Shown here: piece after piece, positions 11,456 to 21,841 of the stretch
Numbering within the stretch: the stretch's first letter is position 1
Layout of the letters: each line of letters starts with the position of its first letter
Assembly: GCF_000281045.1 (NCBI RefSeq)
Contig: NW_008246076.1
Coordinates: 171,569-235,568, forward strand
Source: Saprolegnia diclina VS20
Taxonomy: Eukaryota > Oomycota > Saprolegniomycetes > Saprolegniales > Saprolegniaceae
Length of the DNA: 64,000 nt
Direction: 5' to 3'
Notes under the pieces: model-generated
Told to the model about the DNA's origin: nothing
What the model saw: only the letters and a program-made list of their open reading frames with translations
Databases searched by the model: none
Program-made: the position numbers and the translations under genes

Positions 11456-13097
11456 TTAGGCTACGACGTGGGTTAGACTCGGCGAGCTGCGCGCAATCGC
11501 GTCGGCAGCTGCGGCGTCCCAATCGATCTTGCGCAGCTGCCACACGTAGAGACCACACGCTGTCATCGCTCCAGTCGTAAAGCCGATGAAGAGACCGTTG
11601 ACGTTCCAGTGCAAGCCAAAGCCAAAGGCCGCTGCGAGCGAAATGCCAATAGGATAGTACGTTGCTGCGTTGACCACCGTCGCGATCACGGGCTTGGCGA
11701 TGCCGCGGAAGATGCCTTGGTTGACCGCGTTGAGCGTGTCAAAGACGTGCAGCACGATGATGCATAGAATGGCCTCGGACGCCGCCCTAGTATCAATATA
11801 TCAGTCATCCAGCATCGCCGAGACAGCAACGTACGCAATCACTTCGGGGTCGCTCAGAAAAAGCTTGGGGAGCTCGTGCCGCGCGAGGAGCATCGTACCG
11901 CCCGTGACGATCGAGCACGATGCACTGAGACAGAGCGCCATCTTGGCGACGCGCCGGGCTTGGTCGGGCTTGTTGGCGCCCAGCAAGTTGCCAATGCGGA
12001 TCGTCCCCGAGAAGGAAATGCCGAGGTAGACCATGTAGAAGAGCGTGATGAGGTTGATGAGCACCTAATCGCAGTGAAAACCACGTGACACAAGAGAATC
12101 TGTCGTACCGAGTTGGCGCCAATCATAATCTTGTGATTGGGCAGCCAACCCGCCATGAGCGTCAGAATCTCAAACGCCGTGTACTCCATCATGACCATGA
12201 GCAGGCCGGGAACACCAAACCGAAAAAACTCGCGGAGGTTCCCAACCGCGACCGCCTTGTTCCAGTGCAAGCCCCACTCGCGGTGAATCGGCCGCCACAC
12301 AAAGTACGGCAGCATCAACAGAGGCAGCACCACGTAGCTCACGCAGCGTGCGATGGCCGCACCGTTGAAGCCGAGCGACGTGTGGTAGCAGAGGTAGTAG
12401 CCAAGGCCAATGTGCACACCATTGCTCAAGAGCGCGACGACTGTCATCGGGTAAACAATATCGTACGCTTGGAGGAACCGGCGCACGAGCTGGTAGACAA
12501 AGTAGAAGGGCAGACCGGCGCAGAGAATGCGAATGAAGGTGCCCGCGAGCGCCGAGAGCTCGGCGTCTTGGCCCATGGCCGTCAAGATATCCCCCGAGAA
12601 CCAGTTGATGAGCACGACGGGAAGGAGAACCTACAGGTAGTAGTATGAGCGAGGTGAATGAAGGGATGACGTTACCAGAGCCATGCCGAGATGAGCGCTT
12701 TGAAAGTAGACACCAAACTGCTTGGTGTTACCAGCGCCGTGGGCTTGCGTACAGAGGGTGTCGAGGGCCGACGGAAGCCCAATGCCCACCGAGAAGGACG
12801 TGATCGTAGCAAACATACTCGCCATGGTCGCAGCGCCAACATAGTCGGTGGCAAGGGGCGAGTCGATCTGCCCGACAAGCACGATGCTAATGGTGTTATG
12901 GAGCGACTCCATAAAGAGGGCAAAGATCTAGATTGTGCCAACATGAGCCACAAGTGCATGTAGTAGGACGGTAGTACCATGGGTCCCGCCAACGACAAGA
13001 GGTGCTTGAGTTCGGCCTTCCACGAGATCGGGGGCGACTCTCGGACGACGCAGTGCGGGTCATCAACCACGCTGTGGTAGGTAGCTGTTGTGGTCAT
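11456..13097 (-). CDS. MATE family transporter, copy 3
   Basis: Five exons on the minus strand: 13097-12978, 12927-12676, 12630-12109, 12064-11835, 11786-11456, giving 484 aa without any internal stop. Intron positions and phases equal those of copies 1 and 2. It retains CCCTT at the site where copy 2 lost a base and CGC at the site of copy 2's TGA. It lies in opposite orientation, separated from the tandem pair by the IQ gene, so the family arose by duplication plus inversion or insertion. Its 3' end is about 90 bp from the divergent start of the IQ gene. Confidence 0.93.
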
Positions 13098-13818
13098 CGT
13101 GCTGGTAAATGGAAAATGAATATCTTTGTGGATTGCTCAGTCGCTTGAACTGGCGCGATTACCCTTGCATGCGCTCGGTGCATCATCGAAATGCCCGTGC
13201 TGCGGTGGCGCGTAGGGTTGCGATGGATTTGGATATGTATCCGCCTTGCATTCCTACAGTCTTCTACCAGAAGAACGTGCCAAGTGCCACGATCGATTAG
13301 ACCATGCGACAAGGCGACCATAATCGGTGCCTCGATCTCATGGATGGTGTTGGCACAACCGTCCTTGCACGGTGCCTGGCCGAATCAAATGACAGCAGAG
13401 GCTGGAAGAAGCTTTGCAGAGGCTGGAGGAAGCTTTTGCAGAGGCTGGAAGAAGCTTCGCCACGAGATTACTGTACGCTTGGCTCGTTGGTATCACCCGA
13501 TCCGCAGGTATCAACATTGTCCCACCAGTCGCTCGCAATTCGACGACTTGTGCCTGACAGCGTACGACCACAGTGCCACGCCGTAGAGCTTCTACGGTGG
13601 CTCGTCCAGTACTCATATACTAGTCGACTTGCGTCCGCGTCCTTGGAGGGGCCTGCATACTAGAAGAAGAGCCTCTCGGACCTGCCTAGATAGCCAGTTT
13701 GCACTTGAAGTTTCAAGTTGCGTGTTTTCAGACTGCAATCACACACTATTTCGATCCAAATCAAGATTCCAAAGTGGTCGGTTATGGGTCGCTTGCCATT
13801 TCATCGCCTTCCCGAGCC
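13098..13818. other. Intergenic region between divergent genes
   Basis: About 720 bp upstream of both MATE copy 3 (minus) and the GDPD-like gene (plus). Contains a three-copy 21-22 bp tandem repeat (separate entry). Small open frames (for example 13304-13663, +) include the repeat but show no family signature. Confidence 0.5.
13395..13458. repeat. Three-copy 21-22 bp tandem repeat
   Basis: The unit GCAGAGGCTGGAAGAAGCTTT is repeated at 13395-13415, 13416-13437 (one extra T, one A-to-G change) and 13438-13458. The one-base length difference means the array does not preserve a reading frame, so it is probably non-coding. Confidence 0.85.
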
Positions 13819-15078
13819 ATGGTCCTCGCTTCCGTGGGCGCGTCCGTGTACGCGGTCTGGTCGGCGGTCGCGTCGCCGTGGCAGCAGCTCGCCGCCATGC
13901 ATCATGTGCGCGGGCCCGCGCCTGCCCGCGTCGAGCTCGGTGTTCGGCCGTACTTTCTCGTCGAGGACATGGCCGCGTCGCCGCTCCAAGCGAAGCTGCG
14001 CGCCTGCGCCGAGGGCCCCATGGACGTACATCGGACGTCGTTTGCCATTGGCCACCGTGGCGCATGCCTCCAGTTCCCAGAGCACACGCGGGAGTCGTAC
14101 CTCGCGGCCATCCGCATGGGCGCCGGCCGCGTCGAGTGCGATGTCGCGTTCACGCGCGACCACGGCCTCGTCTGTCGCCACAGCATGAGCGACCTGCACA
14201 CGACGACCAACATCTTGCTCACGCCACTCGCCGCCAAGTGCCATCGCCCGTTCACGCCGTACAACCCCACGACCGGCGAGACCGCCACCGCCGAATGTCG
14301 GACGACCGACATTACGCTCGCCGAGTTCAAGACGCTCCGCGGCAAAATGGACGGCTTCAACCCAACAGCGACGACCGTCGACGAGTACGTGGCGGGGACG
14401 CCAACCTGGCGCACAGATCTGTACGCAGGGCCGACCAGCGGGACGCTCATGACGCATGCTGAGAGCATTGCGCTCTTCTCGGCCCATGGCGTGCAGATGA
14501 CGCCCGAGCTCAAAGAGCCGAGCGTCTCAATGCCGTTCCACGGCTTCTCGCGCCACGACTTTGCCGACAAGATTGTCCAGGAGTACATTGACGCCAGCAT
14601 TCCGCCGTCCCACGTGTTTCCTCAAGCATTCGCGTACGACGACATTGTCTACTGGCTCAGCGCGCACCCGGCATTTGGCGCCAACGCAGTCTATCTCGAC
14701 GATGCCAACACCGTCGACGAGCTGCCGTCACACGACCAGCTCGTAGGCTACAAGGCGGCCGGCATCAACATTGTGGCGCCGCCCATCTGGGCACTTCTGA
14801 CGACGAACGGCGAGGATGGTCGCGTCGTGCCGTCCTTGTACGCACAGCACGTCAAAGCCGCCGGTCTCCGCATCGTAGCGTGGAGCTTGGACCGCGCCGG
14901 TATCCTCGCCGAGACCCGCGGCGGGTGGTACTACCGGACCATTCAGAGTGCAATTGCGCGCGAAGGCGACATGCTCGAGACACTCCATGTGCTTACGCAG
15001 GACGTGGGCATCGAGTCAATCTTTGCCGACTGGGTCGCGACCCCCGTCTTTTACGCCAACTGCGTCGGTCGAGCCTAA
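13819..15078 (+). CDS. Glycerophosphodiester phosphodiesterase (GDPD)-family protein, probably secreted or anchored
   Basis: A single exon of 419 aa from the chosen ATG at 13819; the frame is open back to 13699, but the 13819 start gives a hydrophobic N-terminus (VLASVGASVYAVWSAVAS) and the upstream part is not protein-like. The GDPD signature is clear: IGHRGA (about residue 77), then EHTRESYLAAIRMGAGRVECDV with the acidic metal ligands, and the second catalytic-type histidine in CRHSMSDL. The C-terminal half keeps the TIM-barrel-like sequence TPELKEP and LRIVAWSLD. GDPDs hydrolyse glycerophosphodiesters to sn-glycerol 3-phosphate and alcohols. The protein resembles the longer eukaryotic or oomycete forms; the substrate is not deducible. 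Confidence 0.88.
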   Translation: MVLASVGASVYAVWSAVASPWQQLAAMHHVRGPAPARVELGVRPYFLVEDMAASPLQAKLRACAEGPMDVHRTSFAIGHRGACLQFPEHTRESYLAAIRMGAGRVECDVAFTRDHGLVCRHSMSDLHTTTNILLTPLAAKCHRPFTPYNPTTGETATAECRTTDITLAEFKTLRGKMDGFNPTATTVDEYVAGTPTWRTDLYAGPTSGTLMTHAESIALFSAHGVQMTPELKEPSVSMPFHGFSRHDFADKIVQEYIDASIPPSHVFPQAFAYDDIVYWLSAHPAFGANAVYLDDANTVDELPSHDQLVGYKAAGINIVAPPIWALLTTNGEDGRVVPSLYAQHVKAAGLRIVAWSLDRAGILAETRGGWYYRTIQSAIAREGDMLETLHVLTQDVGIESIFADWVATPVFYANCVGRA

Positions 15079-15178
15079 CCGCCTCATGCATCTTGCATCT
15101 ACGTACGAAGTTGTTGTCGACACTCATATGCCGCTGGTTGTGGTTTGGTGGTGCGACATGTCGAGTTGACGGGCTACG

Positions 15179-16145
15179 CTAATCGGTGAGGAAGCCAGGA
15201 CGTGCAGCCCAAAAGCCGTCTTTGACCACGTCTTCGTGAAGAACGACGAGCGTCTTGTCTTGGCGCAGCACCAACGAGCCTCGCTTGTAGATCGACTCGA
15301 CGTCGTTGTAGTTGAGCTGGAAGCGAGAGAAGAGTAGCTCTTGCTTGTCTTTGGCGAGCGTCTTGCACAGCGTCGCTTCCGCTGCTTGCTTGGTCTCGCC
15401 TGCGCATCGCGTGAGCGACGACGATCACAATAGCAACTCAAGACTCACCGCTCTGCACCAGCAGCCAAAAGCACGTGTTGTACATGTTGTTGATGTGGCA
15501 GTCCACTTGACGCCACGCGAGATAGTCGCGCAAGTTCTAGCACCATATCGACTATAGTTCTTTTTGGATATCCTAGTAAGAAATGTACCTTGGAGGACGG
15601 GTAGCAGACGACGCGCGAGTCAAACGCCGGCGGGTACTGCAGCGGCACGTCGCCAAAGAAGGCCGACCAGTAGTAGACAAAGGACGACGTAAAGAGCGAG
15701 ACAAACGTCGATGCGAGCTTGGTCGACCGGCGGCTGTACAAGCTGCTGCTCTTCTACTCAGGCGTGTGAGCGACGCACGCGACCAGGCAGTCTACCGCAA
15801 GCACAAAGCTGTACTCGTCGCTCTGGCCGTACGCGACGACAATGTCGCCAAACTCGTGGCACACGCAGGTTGCTGCCTACGCGACGTGGTCATTCGCGTG
15901 CTATGTAGACCAAGCGAACCTTGTTCATGAGGTGCAGGCCACGGAGGTCGTTGGGCTTGGCATAGCCGTGGGCGTCCGTAAACCTACAGACACCACGATA
16001 GACAATGTGTGCATGCATCGACTGAATAGACCACTTCTTACTTGTGGAAGCCTTTGCCATCGACGCGCACGACGATCCACGTGTTGCGCAGGACTGGGTC
16101 CGGCAGCTCAAACTGGCGCACGTACTCGTAGCGCGAGTTGGCCAT
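15179..16145 (-). CDS. THG1: tRNA-His guanylyltransferase
   Basis: Six exons: 16145-16042, 15983-15920, 15876-15796, 15753-15589, 15536-15449, 15390-15179, 237 aa, close to the family length. Thg1 adds the essential extra G at position -1 of tRNA-His, a 3'-5' polymerase reaction. Diagnostic segments in order: [26 protein letters not shown] (metal-binding Asp), [22 protein letters not shown] (second Asp-Glu pair), [33 protein letters not shown] and [13 protein letters not shown]. The last acceptor (after GCGAG, before 15390) was chosen only because it restores frame. Its 5' flank carries four TCCGGAT/ATCCGGAT copies between 16166 and 16222. Confidence 0.93.
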
Positions 16146-16165
16146 TTGATCAAATGGCCTTTCTG

Positions 16166-16222
16166 TCCGGATATCAAATGGGCATCCGGATTTAAATCCG
16201 GATACACTGCGTGCTCCGGATA
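16166..16222. promoter_or_regulatory. Cluster of four (A)TCCGGAT motifs upstream of THG1
   Basis: TCCGGATA at 16166-16173, ATCCGGAT at 16184-16191 and 16196-16203 (forming a palindrome ATCCGGATTTAAATCCGGAT), and TCCGGATA at 16215-16222. All lie 20-80 bp upstream of the THG1 start codon on the minus strand. The same octamer recurs upstream of other genes in this window. Confidence 0.6.
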
Positions 16223-16515
16223 ATGCACGTCAACAAGCAAACTGCCGCCACCCAGAACGCGACCACTCGACGCGACCACTCGAGTTGAGCTCAAATAGAT
16301 AGTGGTACATTGGCGTGTGGTAGTGGACACTATATGAGTTGCTCGTCAAACCCGAGCACTGCCACGCCCGGTGGCATCGACCAACGCGCCTTGTGCTTGC
16401 TGCAGTAGCTACCACAAGGGCCGTCGAAGGCGTCGCCACCGGATTGGCGCGCGATACGAGCTCTCTTGCGGCGGGTTTCGTGGGTTAGCTTCCAGCACGC
16501 GTTGCTTCCACGTCG

Positions 16516-18308
16516 TCAGAATGTGCTGGAGATACGCCGCGACGTCCCGGCGGAGAATGCGCGGCACGAGCCAGTTGGACGGGCGGAGCCTTCGTCGCGC
16601 AGGTCCTGTAAGAACGTAGCCGTCGACGGGTTCTCGGTCAGAAACTGGACAAAGCGCGGGTCGAGGTACGTCGGTGTCTCGCTCGCATTGAATGTGGCGA
16701 TAAAGGTCTCGAGCCAGAGCGTCGCCATGACGCGGTTCGGGCGGTCCACGACGCTGTACGCCAGCGTCGCAAGGTACAAGAGGTCGTCGACGCCGTCGCC
16801 CGACGCGCAGAAAGACCAGAGCCGCGCAAACCCGGCAGTGTCCTGATGGCGGATCGTCTGGGGAAACGCATCACGCACACGTCCGACGCCATGGCCGAGG
16901 AGGAAGCGCACAAACCAAATGTTGGCGACACCGCCGCACGGCAGACTCGAGGGCGATCGCAGTAAAAGATGCCGGGTTCGTGGCATATAAGTAGCGCATG
17001 ACGTCCGGAAGGTACGCGCAGTCGACAATGTCTTCGGCGGTCGAGGGATACAACTGGCTTGAGTACTGACGCAAGGTCGCCACGACGTCTCGGCTGCCGC
17101 GCAAGGCGGCGGCATGCACGAGCCACTGCATGGCCATCGGCGAGCTGGCTTTGGCGACGACAGACTCGGCCTTGGCCCAGAGTTGACTGTAGCCGCACGC
17201 GGCGGTGGCCCATGCGCCGTCGAGCACGACAGCGCGGTGGCAGAGGTAGGATACAATGAACGGCGACCGCTTGTGGGCGCAGATGCGCGCTTGAACGTGT
17301 CCGGGGAGGACGCGGCTCCATGTCGACTTTTGGCAAATTTCGAGGTAGTCGTGGATCTCCAGATGGCCGTGCACCATGGCCATGTGCATAGGCCCAAGCG
17401 TGTTGGTCGGCGGCAGCGGCGGCGAGTCGTGCGTGCAGAGGCGCACGTAAGAGAGGTCGTAGATGCTTGCAGAGGGTTGACCAGGCGAGGCAAAGACAGC
17501 ACACAGACGTTGCAGCGCAAATAGCGTGCGGGCAGGTGGAAAGCCCGAGTGTACGAATCTGAAGTGAGGCCCGAGGGCTTTCCCAGTCGTCACTTGAAAA
17601 CCACCTTCCCTTGTATAATTACATTTATCAAGATACAACCAGTCGTTGAAGATTCGACCTGCCCCGGTGTACCGGTGCAGTCTCATACACGACAATGCTC
17701 GCCGCAGGCGGCCGCCAGGAGGCACTGGAAGCCGTCGCCGCGCGCCGTCAAGATGGACCCGAACAACGGATACTCGGCGAGAAGCCACTGGAGCGCTTTG
17801 CCGTCGCCGTGCGTCGCAGCGGTCGCGAGCGCGCGCACCGAGCAGCGCCGTTTCGAGCAAAGGTGCTGGCTCTGGAGCATGTCGCGGCCGCGTGCGACGC
17901 TCATAAACTTGGCCGCCTCGGTTGCGTGAGTATTACAGCGCCACGCCCATGTGCCCGTTGGCCGCGGCGAGGACCATGCCGGAGCGGGAGCAGCCCTCGC
18001 TGCGATGCGCGTGCACGAAGCGGACGACGTCCAGAAACCCGTTCATGGCCGCGCGATCCATTGCTAAAAAGGTGCACGCATGCCCATCGTCGTGCAGCTG
18101 CTGCGCAAATGCGAGGAGGCCCATCGTGGAGCCGGCTCGGGTAGATGGTCACCTCGTAGCCTTGCGGCTTGGTCGTCGTGTGCTCACGGACATGACGCCG
18201 GAAGTCCTCCATGTACGCGCGGACGTCCAAGAAGAGACCGTCTTGGTACTCGGCCATGAGAGCCGCCGCCGGCAGCGACGGGCAGAAGACGTCGGCGAAG
18301 CTCGTCAT
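16516..18308 (-). pseudogene. Ankyrin-repeat-like protein gene, probably frameshifted
   Basis: The N-terminus is clear: exon 18308-18153 (MTSFADVFCPSLPAAALMAEY) joins by a 52-nt intron to 18100-17945, which carries ankyrin-like helices (FLDVVRFVHAHRSEG; MVLAAANGHMG). Further coding lies at about 17900-17690, 17560-16950 (AMVHGHLEIHDYLE; MQWLVHAAALRG) and 16945-16516 (NIWFVRFLLGHGVG through RFVQFLTENPS). Near 16941-16946 the frame changes by one base in the middle of ...ALESAV / GVANIWF with no possible intron, so a 1-nt insertion or a sequencing error is likely. Junctions between 17945 and 17560 are also not fully resolvable. Members of this family often have such divergent ankyrin repeats in oomycetes; function unknown. 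Confidence 0.6.
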
Positions 18309-18402
18309 GCTGACCGCGGCTGTCGAACCTCCTGGAATGCATTTTCGTATCTATTAAAAAACAGAGGTGCCGGATACCATACATTATCTGGCGTATCGGT
18401 GT

Positions 18403-18418
18403 ATCCGGAATCCGGATT
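18403..18418. promoter_or_regulatory. Paired ATCCGGA motifs upstream of the 18528 gene
   Basis: Two overlapping copies, ATCCGGA and ATCCGGAT-T, about 110-125 bp upstream of the start at 18528; a third imperfect copy (CCGGATAC) is at about 18370. Confidence 0.5.
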
Positions 18419-18527
18419 ATGGCAAACATTCAAAATTATCAAGCGGCGGTGCGGTTTTCTATCAAGTGCCAAGGGCTGTCCTAAGGTATACATCACTTTT
18501 CAATTACCTGGCATCACCCGCTTCGTC

Positions 18528-19550
18528 ATGGCCGCACCCTACGCCATCGGCGCTGCTTTTGTTGCAGTCTTTACCGTCTCCAGCTTCCATACGGCATTGG
18601 CCCAGTCGACGTCAAACGAAGGCCAGGACGGGATAGATCCCAGTGGCTTCCATCCGTGGACCATGTACGATGAGCTCACGGCCCCGTACCGAGACAAGCA
18701 GCGAGCCAGCGCGTCTGAAGGTAGTCGCAAACCCGCCGGGCACACGAAACCCGCCGAGCACATGGGCCCTGTCGCTGCGACCCTCGACTTGCTGGCGGAC
18801 TGCTTGGAGGTGTATTTGACCGAGATTGACGGTCCGACGCGCCCGCCGCAGTTTGTGCGTGCGTCACTCGTCATTTTGGACTACTGCATCGACGTATTTC
18901 CACCAAGCGATGCGGCGATCGTCGGGCGACTGACGACGACCTTACTGGACGCGAGCGACGCCCACGAACGAGCGTTCCGGTGCATTGTGCAGTGGTGCGA
19001 CGAGACGTGTGCGTTTCTACAAGGATTTCTCGACTTGCGCGAGTCCCACAAGCCTAATGACGGCCAAGTGCTCGTCTCGGCCGTCTTTACAGAGGGACGC
19101 ACGATCCTCACGGATGCTGTCGCGTCGATCGCGACCACCGGTAGCTTGCTCACGGCAGCGCGCCGAGATCTCAACCGTCTTCTGCCAGCTTCAGTAGCGT
19201 CGTCAGGTGTACAGCGACTCGAGTGCTTGGAGCCAACGGACGCTGAAGACTATGAAGTGATCAACAACGAGGAGGGGCCCCAATATCACCTGCGCTGCCT
19301 CGACAAACGAATGGAGGACGTCATCGAGCTACTGAAAATGGGTATGTCGACCTTGGCGTCGAAGAAGGTCCACCAGGAGCTCGATATGCAGCAACTCTAC
19401 CCAGCGTCGTGGGAGCAAATGGACGAGCGGTTTCTGACATCGATGGAGGCATCCATGCACCGCCTCTTGGCCACCTGCAAGAAGTGCCGCGACGGATCCC
19501 TTAGCGCCACCACGCACTCGGTTCAGGTTGTACCAGACTATTTCGATTAA
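18528..19550 (+). CDS. Unrecognised protein with predicted signal peptide
   Basis: A single exon of 340 aa. The frame is open further upstream, but the ATG at 18528 is preferred because it gives a textbook signal peptide (AAPYAIGAAFVAVFTVSSF ending ALAQ at about residue 25) and the upstream sequence lies in another gene's antisense. The mature part is mainly alpha-helical by eye, with many Cys scattered (for example CLEVYL, LDYCIDVF, CIVQWCDETC). I do not recognise a domain. It is followed on the same strand by another unrecognised protein (20143-21516) that shares the short LLDASD motif and a YEV/YEI acidic motif; distant relatedness is possible but weak. Confidence 0.75.
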   Translation: MAAPYAIGAAFVAVFTVSSFHTALAQSTSNEGQDGIDPSGFHPWTMYDELTAPYRDKQRASASEGSRKPAGHTKPAEHMGPVAATLDLLADCLEVYLTEIDGPTRPPQFVRASLVILDYCIDVFPPSDAAIVGRLTTTLLDASDAHERAFRCIVQWCDETCAFLQGFLDLRESHKPNDGQVLVSAVFTEGRTILTDAVASIATTGSLLTAARRDLNRLLPASVASSGVQRLECLEPTDAEDYEVINNEEGPQYHLRCLDKRMEDVIELLKMGMSTLASKKVHQELDMQQLYPASWEQMDERFLTSMEASMHRLLATCKKCRDGSLSATTHSVQVVPDYFD

Positions 19551-20142
19551 CAATAATGTGCTTCAATATCCGCCGTGAATATAGTACCGATACTGGTTTG
19601 TCCCATAGTATAATTTGTAAAACAACCATTTTCTATTACTCTACCAAGACCGAGCTACTTGGGAGCAACAACCATGTCCGCCATGCCAGAGGTGGGCGAG
19701 GCGGGTTAGCTTTTGACTGATACTACAAATTCGTGGATGGCTCGAGCTCGCTTGCTCTGCGCCTGGTACCGATTTTCATATCTTGGGCTTATGGAACGGT
19801 TGGCCTCGCGCGGGCTGCCTCTTCCACTTCGTGGAAACAGCCTTCCCATTGTACATTTTGTAAAACAACCATTTTCGACATTGTCAATAATGATATATTC
19901 CCGCTGGCATTTACATACATTTGTACATCTTGGCGCCACGCTCGTCGATTCATGTTGCAGAGCATGTCTCTTGAGAGGCTTCCATTCCTATCCATTTATC
20001 AAGTGCGAAAGTATCAAATCGGTTCCAGCTGGTTCCAGCGCAGAGTATCAACTGTAGTATCAAGTGCACGTTGTGGTCCTATGGTGGCTGGAAGGAGCGA
20101 GCACTAGCATTTTTTCTCGTAACGCGACGACCCGCAAATAAT
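19551..20142. other. Intergenic spacer carrying a 20-bp direct repeat
   Basis: AT-rich spacer of about 590 bp. Contains two perfect copies of TTTGTAAAACAACCATTTTC (19614-19633 and 19857-19876). No gene supported. Confidence 0.6.
19614..19876. repeat. Perfect 20-bp direct repeat, 243 bp apart
   Basis: TTTGTAAAACAACCATTTTC occurs at 19614-19633 and again at 19857-19876. The spacing and AT-rich context could reflect a short duplication, or paired regulatory sites in front of the 20143 gene. Confidence 0.85.
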
Positions 20143-21516
20143 ATGCAGTTGCCACACGCCGAGCGGCTCAACGCTACCGTGTGCAAAATCCTGGACACAC
20201 ACACGAGCGCGGCGACGACGGATGCCGTCTGCTTTACTGGCGCTGACGTGTACCTCGACGCCCGCGCAGACGCTGCCCACAGCTTGCACGGTGTCGACCA
20301 GATCCTCGATCTCTTGGGCGTCGGCATGGAGCTGGGTCACGCCGCGACGTGCAACGACACCATGCTGAAGGTCCCCGGGCCCCAAGTGCTGTCCGAGTTT
20401 GCGTCCACCGCGCAGACTCCGCGGCTCGGCGACCTTCGAAAGAGCGCCGACCTTCAAAAGAGCATCCACGAGGGTCGCCAGAGCCAGTTCAAGGCCCGTC
20501 TAGCCATGCACCACTTGTACCACGTGTCAAAGTCGTTCACGAGGGCGCTTCTCGACGCGAGCGACTCCGACGTCGCTTCCCGCATGCTCGCCGCTCTCGT
20601 CACTCATGCGTTGGACGCTTACCGAGACCTCCTCGCTGCTCTGCGAGCCGCCATCGCGCAGTGGTCGATGGCGCACTGGCAGCTACAGCCTTTTCTCATT
20701 CTCGGTGCTGCACCGTGTCAGGACACGGTGACGGCGCTCGACGTCGGCATCCAGGCTGAGCTCGCTCGCCTACAGATGAGCGAGACCGGCGTCGCAGATC
20801 TTGTGCATCGCTTGCGCTCGCACGCCGTGCCCTCGGGTCTGCACTACTTGACGCAGAGCGATATGGCCCTGCGCTTTGGTGCAGCCGCTCAAGCTGCAAG
20901 CGCTACGTCAATGGATCAAAGTGGCGACGTCACCTCCGAGCTTCGGGGGGACGATTTGCTCGAAGACGGTGCGACACCGGCAGACACGGTCAGTGAAATG
21001 AGTGGTACGCATGAGACCGTTGTTGTGGGCCACCTCGAGGTACAACCGTTGCTGACGATCGGCAACGACGAAGCGACGAGCGACTGCGAAGAGCCATCGC
21101 CTGCGAGCAGTGTCACGGTGACTGTCGTGACCGAGACGACGCTTAGTGAGGACGCGAGCGAGCGCAAAGCGTCGGCAGGCATGCTCGCAAACGACTACGA
21201 CGTCAGCGAGCCGGCGCCATTGCCCGCCTCATTGCGCGAGACGCACGAAGATTTCGAAACCAGAAACGAGCCGGGTGCTACTGCGGGCGAGAGCAATAAC
21301 CAAGTGTCGGCCATGGAGCAGTCACCAGGAACGGTTGATGTCGCCTACGACTCAAGTGCGGCGTCGAACAAGAGCCTCACTAGCACGGCGCCCGAGTATG
21401 TGGAGTTCGATGACGATCTCGAGTACGAGATCATCACGGACGAAGAATACTTCTTCGAGGCGACCCCCCCGATGGCCTTGGACGCGCCGCATTGGCTCAA
21501 CATCCACTACTGTTAG
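20143..21516 (+). CDS. Unrecognised protein with acidic C-terminal region
   Basis: A single exon, 457 aa from the ATG at 20143; an in-frame ATG at 20071 would add 24 residues with a short hydrophobic stretch (LAFFLV). The first ~270 residues look alpha-helical (ALVTHALDAYRDLLAALRAAIAQW). From about residue 265 it becomes low-complexity and acidic, rich in Ser, Thr, Glu and Asp, ending in EYVEFDDDLEYEIITDEEYFFE. No known domain is recognised. The neighbour at 18528 lies on the same strand with 0.6 kb spacing. Confidence 0.7.
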   Translation: MQLPHAERLNATVCKILDTHTSAATTDAVCFTGADVYLDARADAAHSLHGVDQILDLLGVGMELGHAATCNDTMLKVPGPQVLSEFASTAQTPRLGDLRKSADLQKSIHEGRQSQFKARLAMHHLYHVSKSFTRALLDASDSDVASRMLAALVTHALDAYRDLLAALRAAIAQWSMAHWQLQPFLILGAAPCQDTVTALDVGIQAELARLQMSETGVADLVHRLRSHAVPSGLHYLTQSDMALRFGAAAQAASATSMDQSGDVTSELRGDDLLEDGATPADTVSEMSGTHETVVVGHLEVQPLLTIGNDEATSDCEEPSPASSVTVTVVTETTLSEDASERKASAGMLANDYDVSEPAPLPASLRETHEDFETRNEPGATAGESNNQVSAMEQSPGTVDVAYDSSAASNKSLTSTAPEYVEFDDDLEYEIITDEEYFFEATPPMALDAPHWLNIHYC

Positions 21517-21841
21517 TTAATCTCACTGTAAAATAAGCCACAAAATACTAGAAACCTTCGCATTCTTTAAACAAGACATGTGGATCGTCCGTGGTGTACA
21601 CGGACCGCGCCTCGGAACGGACACGTGGCAGCAGCAGGAGCCGTGTGACGACGACGACCGCTGTGGTTATCACACACATAGCAACTCGGCACGACCAAGC
21701 CTTGTCCTCATTACGCTTCCGAAGCATGCAGTTGCATGTACGATACCCATCGTGTCGGGTGCCACCACACCTCTAGCTGTGCAAAAGAATAGAACTGTAC
21801 ACAATTACAAGATACTCGTCGATATAATGTTTACAAAACTA
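21517..21841. other. Intergenic spacer between convergent genes
   Basis: About 325 bp between the 3' ends of the acidic-tail gene and the first calpain. No gene seen. Confidence 0.5.
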
